Assembly (NCBI GenBank): GCA_963705155.1
Contig: CAVPJC010000022.1
Span: forward strand, 248,001 to 312,000
Direction of reading: 5' to 3'
Origin: CAVPJC01 sp963705155
GTDB taxonomy: Bacteria > Chloroflexota > Anaerolineae > Anaerolineales > UBA4823
DNA length: 64,000 nt
Shown here piece by piece: positions 15,995 through 24,802 of the stretch. The notes below the pieces were generated by a model. It did no database searches and was not told where the DNA came from. It was given only the letters and a program-made list of their open reading frames with translations. A program made the position numbers and the translations under genes. Position 1 is the stretch's first letter; each line of letters starts with the position of its first letter.

Positions 15995-17515
15995 ATGAGC
16001 ACATTTGACTGCCCGGCGTGTGGCGCACCACTCCACGTCACAGAGCGTAGCAATGCCACCATGCGCTGCGAGTATTGTCAGAAATCGGTGATCATTCCCC
16101 TGGAATTACGCTCCGGCCGGTCTGAACATCTCGATGACACCTTTACTCCTGGAGCAGATCTTGGCGCGCTTGTGGGGCAGGCGGCTGCCTTCAAAGAGGT
16201 ATTGGAGCTGATCCGGGCTGGTCAGAAGATAGAGGCAATCAAGCGCTACCACCAGCTCACCGGCAGCGGCCTTGCGGCAGCCAGAGACGCCGTGGAGAAG
16301 CTGGAGCGGGGTGAAATGATCTCACTCACCAGTGTCAAAACAGGCACCAGCCTGGCGGCCAGCCAGCCGGATACTGCCCAGGCTGTGCAGCGCATCCATG
16401 AACTTGTGACCTCTCGAAATAAAATTGAAGCTGTAAAGTTGTACCGGCAAACTTTTGGGTTGGGTTTGAAAGAATCCAAAGAAGCGGTTGAGGCGATCGA
16501 AGCCGAGATGCGGGCAGCCAGCGTAACCGTTATGGGCGCCGGGCAGACTTTAACCGTAGATGGGCGCGAGATCGTCCGCAAGACGGGCCAGGCGGCTGCC
16601 TGGATCAGTTCGGCGGTGGCGCTGGCCCTGGTGCTGTGTCTGGTGGCATTTGTTTTCCTGGCGATCGGGGTTACGGATGGCCCCCTGGCAGGCCTGTGGT
16701 CGCGGCTAAACCCGGCCGCATTTGCTGCTGAAACCCTGGCCTTTGGTGGTGAAGGCACCGGGGCGGGGCTTTTTACCGATGCCCGGGGTATCGCCGTGGA
16801 TAATATTTCCGGCAACATATATGTGGCGGAGTACAGCGGCGGGCGTGTGCAGGTCTTCGACGCAAGCGGGAAATTCTTGACGCAGTGGAACGCAGGCAGC
16901 TCTAAAACCTACATCCCATCCATGGCGGCCGATCGCAACGGCAGGGTGTATGTAGTGGGGGATGGGAAGGTCTACGTCGTCGAAGGCGCTACGGGCAGCC
17001 TGCTGGGGACGATTGAGCTCTCCGATACTTTCTCTTATCTCGATGGCCTGGCGGTCACAGCCTCGGGAGATCTGGTTGTCTCCAGCGGAGATAGTTTTGC
17101 CTGGCTAAATCGTCAGGGTGAGATCGTTAAATCCATGGAGCATTCACTCGCTGCGGTCAGCGACGCCTCAGGGCTGGAGAATTTGGCGGTGGATGGCGTC
17201 GGCACCATCTACGCCATCGGAACATTCAGCGATGCTGTGTTTAAGTTCGATTCAGCCGGGCGCTTTATCACGCGATTTGGCAGCGATGGCGATGAACCAG
17301 GTCAGTTCCGGGCGCCCGGACCGCTGGCTGTGGATAACCAGAGCCGGGTGTACGTCAGCGATACGAAAGGCATCCAGGTTTTCGACAGCGATGGGCGCTA
17401 CCTGGCGTGGATCTCTGTGCAGGGGTATGCCTTCGGCCTGGCTTTCAACGATCAAAACGAGCTGTTCGTGGTCACCAACGCACAAAAAGTGCTGAAATAT
17501 ACCATCAGACAATAA
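15995..17515 (+). CDS. Zinc ribbon / L7-L12-like repeats / TM / NHL propeller protein
   Basis: 506 residues from ATG 15995, which has AAGGG at proper distance (an upstream in-frame ATG at 15971 lacks one). An N-terminal zinc ribbon has C6, C9, C25, C28. Two repeats follow (about 65-108 and 130-172) resembling the C-terminal domain of ribosomal protein L7/L12: QKIEAIKRYHQLTGSGLAAA and NKIEAVKLYRQTFGLGLKES. One transmembrane helix (about 203-226) precedes a domain of NHL-like repeats (245-506) with GIAVDNISGNIYVAEYSGGR and PLAVDNQSRVYVSDTKGIQV. I infer that the zinc ribbon and L12-like parts are cytoplasmic and the propeller external. Function unknown. It is followed 11 nt later by the pentapeptide gene. 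Confidence 0.8.
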   Translation: MSTFDCPACGAPLHVTERSNATMRCEYCQKSVIIPLELRSGRSEHLDDTFTPGADLGALVGQAAAFKEVLELIRAGQKIEAIKRYHQLTGSGLAAARDAVEKLERGEMISLTSVKTGTSLAASQPDTAQAVQRIHELVTSRNKIEAVKLYRQTFGLGLKESKEAVEAIEAEMRAASVTVMGAGQTLTVDGREIVRKTGQAAAWISSAVALALVLCLVAFVFLAIGVTDGPLAGLWSRLNPAAFAAETLAFGGEGTGAGLFTDARGIAVDNISGNIYVAEYSGGRVQVFDASGKFLTQWNAGSSKTYIPSMAADRNGRVYVVGDGKVYVVEGATGSLLGTIELSDTFSYLDGLAVTASGDLVVSSGDSFAWLNRQGEIVKSMEHSLAAVSDASGLENLAVDGVGTIYAIGTFSDAVFKFDSAGRFITRFGSDGDEPGQFRAPGPLAVDNQSRVYVSDTKGIQVFDSDGRYLAWISVQGYAFGLAFNDQNELFVVTNAQKVLKYTIRQ

Positions 17516-17526
17516 CTGGAGGGGAT

Positions 17527-18164
17527 ATGGTCATCCCGGATGCATTATTTGGCGTCATCATCGGTGGTACGTTTGGTTTCCTGGGCGTGCTGACGGGCAT
17601 CATTGCCAATGTATGGCTGGATGTCCGCCGGGCGCGCCGCGGAGGCTGCGCGAGGCGCGGCTGCGCCTGGTGGGCGACCAGATCCAAACCTCGGAAGTCA
17701 TCGATTTCATCCGCACCTCACGCAAACGAAAATGGCCGCGCTTCTGGTTGGTGGAGACCGCCGATTTAAGCCGTTCCAACCTGCGTGAGGTTGATCTGCG
17801 CGGGGAAGACTTGAAGCAGAGTCAAGCTCTTTCGTGCCAATCTGGCGGGCGCCGACCTGGATTACACCAACTTGAGTTACACCGACCTGAGCAAGGCCGA
17901 AATGATCCGCGTGGATTTGACCGGAGCCAATTTGAGCCACGCCAAGCTGGGGCGCGCTTCCTCAGCCATACCGACCTGTACCGGGCTATCCTGGTGGGGG
18001 CGCGGCTGGCCAATGCCGATCTATCCCACTCGGATTTGCGAGAGGCCGATCTCACCGGCGCTGACTTGACTGGCGTCGACCTGAGCGGCGCTAAATTAAC
18101 CGGTGCCAGGGTGACCCAGGAACAGTTGGATAAAGCCAAATCGATAGACGGTGTGACTTTATAG
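17527..18164 (+). CDS. Membrane-anchored pentapeptide repeat protein (frameshifts)
   Basis: About 210 residues after joining frames. An N-terminal membrane segment (FGVIIGGTFGFLGVLTGIIA) is followed by a charged stretch (RLVGDQIQTSEVIDFIRTSR), then A(D/N)LxX pentapeptides: ADLSRSNLREVDLRGEDL, TNLSYTDLSKAEMIRVDLTG, and DLTGADLTGVDLSGAKLTGA near the C-terminus. The repeats form a right-handed square helix of unknown role. Frame breaks near 17640, 17822 and 17957. ATG 17527 has the strong CTGGAGGGG Shine-Dalgarno. The stop overlaps that of the convergent hydrolase gene by 6 nt. Confidence 0.75.
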
Positions 18165-18707
18165 CTGTTCGATGATTTCCGTCACATTTCGAACTGTGGC
18201 ATAGGTGCCCTGCAGGGCCGCCAGGAAGGCTGCCTGCACCATGGCAGCCGGCACCGCTTCGCCGGCGAAAATCAGGTCACGTGTAGCGCAGGCGTCTGCC
18301 GCCAACAGGCAGTTGAAACCCAGGTCATAAGCCGCCCGGGTGGTGGCATCGATGCACATATGGGTCATCATGCCGCAGATGACAACTCGCTGGATGCCGG
18401 CATCTTGCAACCGGGTGAGCAGAGTTGTATCTCTAAAACTGTTGGGAAAGTGCTTCTGGATGAGCGTTTCACCTGTTTCGCGCTGCAGGGTGGGGTGGAT
18501 TTCGGCGCCGGGCGTGCCGGGCAGGAAGAAAGTGGCCCCCGGGCGGGCGGCAAGGTGCTGGATAAACAGGCGCGGCAGGGCGGCGCTTCGGAAATGATCC
18601 AACAACAGGCGAGCTTGAGCGGCAGCCTGCAGGCTGCCCACCAGTTCCATCTTTCCGCCGGGGAAGTAATCGTTCTGAATATCAACGATCAACAGGGCTG
18701 TGGTCAT
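18159..18707 (-). CDS. Cysteine hydrolase, isochorismatase-like
   Basis: 182 residues. The family triad is visible: Asp in LLIVDIQNDYF, Lys in LIQKHFPNSF and Cys in CGMMTHMCIDATTRAAYDLG. Members include nicotinamidases and isochorismatase-like amidohydrolases acting on small amides or vinyl ethers; the substrate cannot be read from sequence. ATG 18707 is preferred over the upstream in-frame ATG because AAGGAA precedes it at normal distance. The frame is intact. Confidence 0.85.
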   Translation of the reverse strand: MTTALLIVDIQNDYFPGGKMELVGSLQAAAQARLLLDHFRSAALPRLFIQHLAARPGATFFLPGTPGAEIHPTLQRETGETLIQKHFPNSFRDTTLLTRLQDAGIQRVVICGMMTHMCIDATTRAAYDLGFNCLLAADACATRDLIFAGEAVPAAMVQAAFLAALQGTYATVRNVTEIIEQL

Positions 18708-18973
18708 AAATTTGCGTTCCTTTGGTTGCATACATATTCAGGTGCCTGCCATCTGGCTCAGGCCCGTATCACCTTGGAATTGCTTTTTCTCCATGAGAGG
18801 ATAACATTTGTAATGTAAATATTCAACCGTCAAAACTGGAAGCCCCGGGGGGTTATATATTTGTATAAAGCGATTTTGTCCTTCTTTATTAGAAACGATG
18901 CAAACATCCGAATATAATCCCCGCTATACTCGTTATATATATAGAGAGACAATCAAACAAAGGATGTCGCACT

Positions 18974-19552
18974 GTGCTTGTGCAATTGTCGGAAATTGAA
19001 GACAGGCTGATTATCCAGGCCAAACAAGGCAACCGCAATGCATTTAGTGAGCTGGTAGGCCGCTACTACAAGAATTTGATCGGGGTGGCCTACCGGCTGT
19101 GCGGCGACGCTCAAACCGCTCAAGATGCAACCCAGGAAGCTTTTATTCGAGCGTGGATTAAGCTGCCAGGTTATCAACGTCGGGCTCCGTTCCGCAATTG
19201 GCTGTATCGCATTACGGTCAACGCCACTTTCGATATCCTGCGCCGAAAACCGGAAGAGAGCCTCGATGATCGTGAAGGAATGTCAATAGTGGCTGAGAAT
19301 GAGCCAGGCCCCGAAGAAGCCTATATTGAAAAAGAGCAAGCGAATTTCTTGCAAGCTGCGGTCAGAACTCTGCCAGACGCCGCCCGCACAGTATTGGTGC
19401 TGCGAGAATATGGGGAGCTGACCTACGATGAGATTGCCTCGGTGCTCGAAATCCCGGTTGGTACGGTGATGTCTCGGCTGAATTACGCCCGCAAGCGTTT
19501 GAGGGAGAGGCTGCATCAATATCGCTTGGAATCGGAGGGTGAATATGCCTGA
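18974..19552 (+). CDS. ECF sigma factor (RpoE-like)
   Basis: 192 residues. Region 2 reads AFSELVGRYYKNLIGVAYRL then DATQEAFIRAWIKLPGY, and region 4 has LTYDEIASVLEIPVGTVMSR followed by ARKRLRERL. There is no region 3, so it is an extracytoplasmic-function sigma factor directing RNA polymerase to a small regulon. GTG 18974 has AAAGGATG upstream. Its stop overlaps the start of the anti-sigma gene, which indicates coupled translation. The AT-rich upstream region holds candidate -10 boxes (TATAAT near 18911, TATACT near 18925) that I cannot assign. Confidence 0.9.
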   Translation: MLVQLSEIEDRLIIQAKQGNRNAFSELVGRYYKNLIGVAYRLCGDAQTAQDATQEAFIRAWIKLPGYQRRAPFRNWLYRITVNATFDILRRKPEESLDDREGMSIVAENEPGPEEAYIEKEQANFLQAAVRTLPDAARTVLVLREYGELTYDEIASVLEIPVGTVMSRLNYARKRLRERLHQYRLESEGEYA

Positions 19553-20159
19553 TCAGATCTTCAATAAACTTGACGCCTACCTGGATGGGGAGCTGGACCG
19601 GCGCGGCGAAATCGAAGTGCAGGCTCACCTCGAGACTTGCCAGACATGCCGGGACGAGCTGGAGGAGCTGCGCCAGTTATCACACCTGCTGAGCCTGGCT
19701 CCCCAGCCCGATTTCACCTCAACCCCCGATTTCATGGCTCATCTCATGCTGCAGCTCCCCCGCCGAGCCGAGGTGATGGAGCCGCGCCCGGGCAGCTGGA
19801 TGCTGTTCTGGGTGGCGCCGTTCGTGGTTCTGGCAGGCTTTATCTTTATCCAGGTCACATTGAACCTGTCCACGCTGGTTTCGCTCGCCAGCCGGGCTGG
19901 ATTCCTGGATGGCACGGCAGCCTGGGCTAACAGCGTTCCACAGCAGATGCACTGGTTCACTGCCGCTCAGGCCACAATTGGCGGCATTCTGAGCCTGGAC
20001 GGCCAGACCGGTCTCGGCTTCTTAAATGGCGCCAATCTGTTTGCCCAGAATTTGGTCATCATCATTCTCTGGCAGGTCGGAGCAGTGGTTCTTTATTTTG
20101 CCTCGCTGGGCCTGTTGTTGTATAAGTCAAAATTTGTATTGAAAGGAACTTTACGATGA
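19545..20159 (+). CDS. Zinc-binding anti-sigma factor, membrane-bound
   Basis: About 204 residues. The N-terminal ZAS-type motif is DAYLDGELDRRGEIEVQAHL followed by ETCQTC (His-x3-Cys-x2-Cys). Two membrane helices follow, around residues 85-108 and near the C-terminus (about 170-195). Such proteins hold their cognate ECF sigma factor at the membrane until a signal releases it. ATG 19545 overlaps the sigma gene by 8 nt and has GGAGGG just upstream. The gene overlaps the next start by 4 nt (ATGA). Confidence 0.85.
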   Translation: MPDQIFNKLDAYLDGELDRRGEIEVQAHLETCQTCRDELEELRQLSHLLSLAPQPDFTSTPDFMAHLMLQLPRRAEVMEPRPGSWMLFWVAPFVVLAGFIFIQVTLNLSTLVSLASRAGFLDGTAAWANSVPQQMHWFTAAQATIGGILSLDGQTGLGFLNGANLFAQNLVIIILWQVGAVVLYFASLGLLLYKSKFVLKGTLR

Positions 20160-21294
20160 TAAGCATAGAGAAAATACTTAAGCGATCCTGGCATATCTTG
20201 TGGAACTACAAGATTTTATGGGTCTTTGGGGTCCTGCTGGCGCTGACTACCGGCGGAAACGGCGGCGGCAGCAACGGCGGCGGCTCTGGTGGCTCTGGCG
20301 CATCTCAAGGCAATGGCGGCGGTTTTCCAGGCGTTCACCCTGAAAACATGCCCTCATGGGTGCGCGATCTCACCCAATGGTTCGAGCAAGATGTGGCACC
20401 GCTCTTCACCCATCCGGAGCAGCACATCGGTACGTTTGTGACGATCGGTGTGGTTATTTTTCTGATCATCCTGGTGTTAAGCATACTCGCCGCCCTCGTT
20501 CGCTATCCCGCGGAGACTGCCGCCATCCGCATGGTGGATGAATATGAGCACAGCGGCAGCAAGCTGGGTTTCCGACAGGGTTGGAAGCTTGGATGGACGC
20601 GGCGGGCTTTCCGGCTATGGTTGATCGATCTGGTTCTTTCCATCCCTGGCCTGGTATTCGTTCTGTTGATCCTGACGGCTGGCATGATTGTGTACTTTAG
20701 CGTGTCCTCCACATTTCAGGTGACCAGCGTTGTCGGCGTGGTCGCTGCCATCGGCCTGGGCTTTTTGAGCATCTTCCTCTAATCGTGGTGGCGATATTTC
20801 TGGCGTTTCTGCGGAACTTTATCGTACGCGCTGCTGCCCTGGAAGACCTGGGTGTCAGAGCGTCACTCCGGTACGGCTGGTCGATGTTCACGCGTAACTG
20901 GAAGAGCGCCGGGCTGATGTGGCTGGTGATGGTCGGCATTGGCATTGGGCTTGGAATTGCCGGCCTGATCTTGTTCTTCCTGCTCATCCCGGTCTACCTG
21001 GTATTGCTGGTGCCGGCTGTGATCGTCGCTGCCCCACCCGCCCTGATCGCCTTTGGGATCACAAGCATCTTCACCAGCGGTCCTCTGGCCTGGATTATCG
21101 CTTTCTTTGCTGCTGTACCGTTCTTCTTCGCCATCCTGTTTGCCCCGTTAGTGCTGTTTAGCGGCTGGTACAAGATTTACGAGTTGAACGTATGGACCCT
21201 TACCTACCGTGAAATCAAAGCTTTGGAAAACCTGACGGCGCCGGGTCTTCCGGTCAAAAGCGCTCAAAGCGTTGATGATATTCCGGCAGATTGA
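20156..21294 (+). CDS. Polytopic membrane protein of the sigma operon (one frameshift)
   Basis: About 379 residues once two frames are joined at 20778-20785, where one base seems missing. The start SIEKILKRSWHILWNYKILW is followed by a membrane helix and a glycine-rich loop (residues 34-62), then at least five more helices. Cytoplasmic segments carry RAAALEDLGVRASLRYGWSM. This layout resembles the DUF7544/glycerophosphodiester-phosphodiesterase membrane-domain group seen in many Gram-positive bacteria and Chloroflexi; the role is unknown. It begins with an ATGA overlap on the anti-sigma gene, so it is likely part of that signalling unit or its target. Confidence 0.65.
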
Positions 21295-21313
21295 TCGGCA
21301 AAGGCTTGTTTAT

Positions 21314-21345
21314 GAATTTGATCCCCGTAACCAGGGGTCAAATTC
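21314..21345. repeat. Inverted repeat upstream of the oxidoreductase gene
   Basis: GAATTTGATCCCC (21314-21326) and GGGGTCAAATTC (21334-21345) form a 12-bp stem with one bulged base and a short loop. It lies 20 bp downstream of one stop codon and 14 bp upstream of the next ATG, so it may be a terminator-like hairpin or an operator. A related GGGGTCAAGTT occurs near 22380, after the same gene. Confidence 0.5.
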
Positions 21346-21358
21346 GGGGAACAAATTT

Positions 21359-22321
21359 ATGAGAGCGATTGTTTACACACGATACGGATCACCGGAGGTA
21401 GTTCAGCTAATAGAGGTGGAAACACCTGTTCCCAGGGAAGATCAAGTCTTGATAAAAATTCATGCCGCATCCGTAAACGCATATGACTGGCATATGCTGA
21501 CAGCTGACATTTTCCTGGTGCGCCTGGAAGCCGGGCTACTAAAACCCAAAAATCCGAGGCTCGGAGCTGACATAGCCGGGCAGGTGGAGGTAGTTGGCAA
21601 GAGCGTAACGCAGTTTCGGCCAGGCGATGAGGTGTTTGGAGACATCGGCTCGGGCGGTTTTGCCGAGTACGCGTGCGCCAGAGAAAATCTCCTGGCGTTG
21701 AAACCGGCAAATAGCTCCTTTGATGAAGCCGCGGCCACACCAATGGCGGCACTCACTGCCCTGCAGGGTCTACGCGATCATGGAAAAATACAGCCAAGGC
21801 AAAAGGTTTTGATCAACGGGGCTTCCGGGGGTGTGGGCACCTTTGCAGTGCAGTTTGCCAAATATTTCGGGGCAGAAGTCACTGCCGTGTGCAGCACAAG
21901 GAATTTGGAAATGGCACGCTCACTTGGTGCAGACCATGTTGTTGATTACACTCAAGAAGATTTCACTAAAAATGGGCAGCAGTATGACCTGATTTTTGCC
22001 GCTAACGGATATCATTCGATTTTCGATTACAGGCGAGCACTAAATCCCTCTGGCTTTTATGTCGTAGCGGGAGGTACCTTGCCTCAATTATTCCAGGCTT
22101 TACTCTTGGGACCGCGCCTTTCAAAGGCCGGGGGCAAGAAAATGGGTACCTTCCTTGCAAAACTAAACCAAAAGGATTTAGGTTTTATTGGCGAGCTTAT
22201 TGAAGCCGGCAATATAAAACCTGTGATCGACCGTCGTTACCCGTTATGTGAGACTGCTGAGGCTCTCCGCTATCTTGGAGCGGGGCACGCCAGGGGGAAA
22301 GTTGTCATCACTGTTTATTGA
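21359..22321 (+). CDS. Zinc-type alcohol dehydrogenase / quinone oxidoreductase family
   Basis: 320 residues. The N-terminal GroES-like fold has MRAIVYTRYGSPEVVQLIEV and an LGADIAGQVEVVG segment. The cofactor-binding motif is VLINGASGGVGTFAVQFAKY (GxGGVG type, NADP-preferring). Catalytic and structural zinc cysteines are absent, which places it with quinone oxidoreductase-like MDR proteins. ATG 21359 fits the conserved start, although no good Shine-Dalgarno is visible. Base composition is lower in GC than its neighbours. The frame is intact. Confidence 0.85.
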   Translation: MRAIVYTRYGSPEVVQLIEVETPVPREDQVLIKIHAASVNAYDWHMLTADIFLVRLEAGLLKPKNPRLGADIAGQVEVVGKSVTQFRPGDEVFGDIGSGGFAEYACARENLLALKPANSSFDEAAATPMAALTALQGLRDHGKIQPRQKVLINGASGGVGTFAVQFAKYFGAEVTAVCSTRNLEMARSLGADHVVDYTQEDFTKNGQQYDLIFAANGYHSIFDYRRALNPSGFYVVAGGTLPQLFQALLLGPRLSKAGGKKMGTFLAKLNQKDLGFIGELIEAGNIKPVIDRRYPLCETAEALRYLGAGHARGKVVITVY

Positions 22322-22399
22322 CTATCACATAGAAAGAGATTGGATCAAGGCAGAAATTAAGGTTACGCTTTTGGCAATAGGGGTCAAGTTGATGAACAC

Positions 22400-23048
22400 C
22401 TATGCTTGCGTTAGATTTGTGAGAAAACCGGCCAGCTCTTCAGGCGTGTGGACAATGTGATCCGGGGAGAGAGAGGCCGAGCTTTTGCAGGCTCTGGTGC
22501 CCCCAGCCAACGGCAATGCAGGATACACCCGCCTGGCGGGCAGCGCGGATATCGCTGACCGAATCACCAACGACCCACACTCTTTCCCGGGCGCTCCCGC
22601 TGAGCAGCTCTACGGCTTTTTGAATTTTCTCAACACGTGTGCCGGGCAGATCAGCGCCCAGGACGATCGGAAAGTATTCCGCAATCCCATGGAACGCCAG
22701 AAACTCCCGAACGGCGGCAGTGACATTCCCGGTAACAACACCCATCCGGCAGGCCTGAGCGCAGCGTTGCAGGGCGGCTTGCATGCCGGGAAAGGTAGGT
22801 GAGGGAGCTGCGCGCTGCAGAAAAAGCTCGAAACAGCCCTGGACGTAATCTTCGAGACAGGCTTCGGGTACTCCCAACTGCCGGCCCAGGCTGTGGAAGG
22901 ACATCGGATCCAGCGCCTCCAGGTCTGCCGGGCCGGGTGTGCATGGATATCCCAGGCGTGCACACACGATTCGAGAGAAATCGAGCAAATCCTGCAGTGT
23001 ATCGGCCAGGACGCCGTCGAAATCGAAGATGACCACAGGCATCGTCAT
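22400..23048 (-). CDS. HAD-superfamily hydrolase (phosphoglycolate phosphatase-like)
   Basis: About 215 residues. Motif I is VVIFDFDGVLADTLQDLLDF, motif II MGVVTGN (Thr), motif III around EKIQKAVELL (Lys) and motif IV VWVVGDSVSDIRAARQAG, all intact. It would dephosphorylate a small metabolite. Near 22480 one extra base ends the frame early at SLPGSHCPHA; removing it restores the family ending PDHIVHTPEELAGFL with a stop at 22400. The start overlaps the stop of the upstream gene as ATGA. Confidence 0.8.
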
Positions 23049-23518
23049 TTGCTTTCAATGGCTGCCAGCATGGCGATTGCCTTCGCAATCCGGCGCAGGC
23101 GGGTTTCGGGTTTCCTGGCGTCTTCGATCCCGGCCACGTACTCGCGGCGGTGGGAATAGCTGAGTCTGTCCCAGGCGAACTGAGCTGCCGGGTTAGCGCG
23201 CAAGGCCTCGGCAAAATCATCCGGTACGATGACCTGGCGCGGTTCGATGTCGAGTTCGAAGATGACATCCACTCTGTCGCCGATGTTAATACCGGCTGCC
23301 TGGCGCAGAGCCCGGTTGATGCCCAGATAGTGAACGCCGCCATATGGGCTGAGCGAGCCGCGGAACGGGCTGCCGTTCAGACTGCCGCGCACCGCCAACC
23401 GGCCGCGCACACCAAATTCCTGGGCTACATCCAGCGGGATGCGAATAAATGCGCCCCGGCCATCTGGCCCGGTTTCCAGGATTGCGGCGACGCGCTGCTG
23501 CAGGTGAGAACGTTCCAT
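23045..23518 (-). CDS. DUF1905/YdeI-like protein
   Basis: 157 residues. The N-terminal half matches DUF1905 (GAFIRIPLDVAQEFGVRGRL, then GGVHYLGINRALRQAAGI) and the C-terminal half the YdeI/OmpD-associated helical domain (VPDDFAEALRANPAAQFAWD, then SYSHRREYVAGIEDARKPET). The family is annotated as bacteriocin-protection or YdeI-like; its biochemical role is not established. It is translationally coupled to the following HAD gene through ATGA. Confidence 0.8.
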   Translation of the reverse strand: MERSHLQQRVAAILETGPDGRGAFIRIPLDVAQEFGVRGRLAVRGSLNGSPFRGSLSPYGGVHYLGINRALRQAAGINIGDRVDVIFELDIEPRQVIVPDDFAEALRANPAAQFAWDRLSYSHRREYVAGIEDARKPETRLRRIAKAIAMLAAIESK

Positions 23519-23544
23519 GATTGATCTTCTCCCGTCTGGCGGCT

Positions 23545-24780
23545 TCAGGTCTCGGCTGTAATTTTACCCCGTGTACCCTCCTGATTGTCTGGAGCTTTGA
23601 ATTTGAACCAGATGGGCGGCAGGATGGCGAGGGAAGTGATGGCGGTTATGATGAACGGCAGGCGCGGGCTGAAGCGTTCCCACAGCTGCGCACCCAACCA
23701 GGGAGCGGGCAGCGAAATAAAGCCGCGGCTGCTATCGAAAACCCCTGAGAAGGTGCCCAGCAGCCTGGATGGCACAACTTTTGAGATAAGCGATTGGTAA
23801 GCCGGCCCCAGGAAGCCGCCTCCAACGCCAGACAGAACCCAGCTGAGGGCAAACAGGCTGTAGGTCTTTGCCTGCAGGAAGACGATTAAAGCGAAAAAGA
23901 TCAACACAAAGCCGGAGAGGATGGGAACGCGCTCGCCGTAGCGATCTCCCAGCTTGCCGGAAAGCAGGGGAGTAAACATACTGGCGGCTGCATTGATCGA
24001 GCCGAGCAGGCCAATCTGTTGGATAGAGATGCCAGCGATTTTTTCCAGGTAAAGAGGCTGCAGCTCGCCCGACAAGCGGAAAGCGATATCGGCGACCCCA
24101 TCTGTGATGAAGATCCAGGTGAGCACGCCGCCGGCAAACAGCATCCCCAACATAGTTTTCATGCTCAACTTGAAGGCTGCCAACGAAAGCTCAGACCTGC
24201 CCCTTTCTTCGGGGGTTTTCATCGTGGTTGCCATCCAGATGCGCAGGAGGGCTGCCAGGGTGTAAAAACAAGCCGCGACAAAGAGCATGGTCTTGAAATT
24301 GTATGCGCCGGCCAGGTAGCCGCCCAGGGGTGGGCCGACGATGCCTGTGACCTGGTAAATGGTGCCGGTCAGTCCGTAGACTTTCCCGCGGTTTTCTTCG
24401 GTGGAATTTTCAGCAATAAATGCCCCAAAGCTGGGTCCAACCAAAGCATAGGGGAACTGGTGTATCACCAAGGCAACCAGCATCCACTGCCAGGTGGGCG
24501 CCAGCAGCAGAGCGACAAAGCCGATCACACCGCCCAGGCTGCCGATGGCGATGGCACGCAGGCGGCCGATGCTGTCTGAAAGCCAGCCGCCCATGATTTG
24601 CAAGACGAGGATGGCGACCGAAGTAAGGGTGAAAACCATACCCACCTGGGAGATGCTGGCTCCCATCTGGTTCAGGTAAATGGGCATGAGCATGGGCGCC
24701 ATGGTGCCGGCGATATTGGCCAGTATCATGGCGGTCATAAACCACCACATCAGAGGCGATAGCAAGGGCGGTTTCTTCAT
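23545..24780 (-). CDS. Major facilitator superfamily transporter
   Basis: 411 residues with about twelve helices. The MFS loop-2/3 signature appears as GGWLSDSIGRLRAIAIGS, with a second copy as SGKLGDRYGERVPILSG in the C-terminal half. Drug-efflux-like features are present (YGLTGTIYQVTGIVGPPLGG, like motif C), but the substrate is unknown. ATG 24780 is used because an upstream in-frame extension would overlap the ABC permease gene in another frame. The frame is intact. Confidence 0.85.
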   Translation of the reverse strand: MKKPPLLSPLMWWFMTAMILANIAGTMAPMLMPIYLNQMGASISQVGMVFTLTSVAILVLQIMGGWLSDSIGRLRAIAIGSLGGVIGFVALLLAPTWQWMLVALVIHQFPYALVGPSFGAFIAENSTEENRGKVYGLTGTIYQVTGIVGPPLGGYLAGAYNFKTMLFVAACFYTLAALLRIWMATTMKTPEERGRSELSLAAFKLSMKTMLGMLFAGGVLTWIFITDGVADIAFRLSGELQPLYLEKIAGISIQQIGLLGSINAAASMFTPLLSGKLGDRYGERVPILSGFVLIFFALIVFLQAKTYSLFALSWVLSGVGGGFLGPAYQSLISKVVPSRLLGTFSGVFDSSRGFISLPAPWLGAQLWERFSPRLPFIITAITSLAILPPIWFKFKAPDNQEGTRGKITAET

Positions 24781-24802
24781 AGCGGGGCCGCTTGAGTTCA
24801 GG

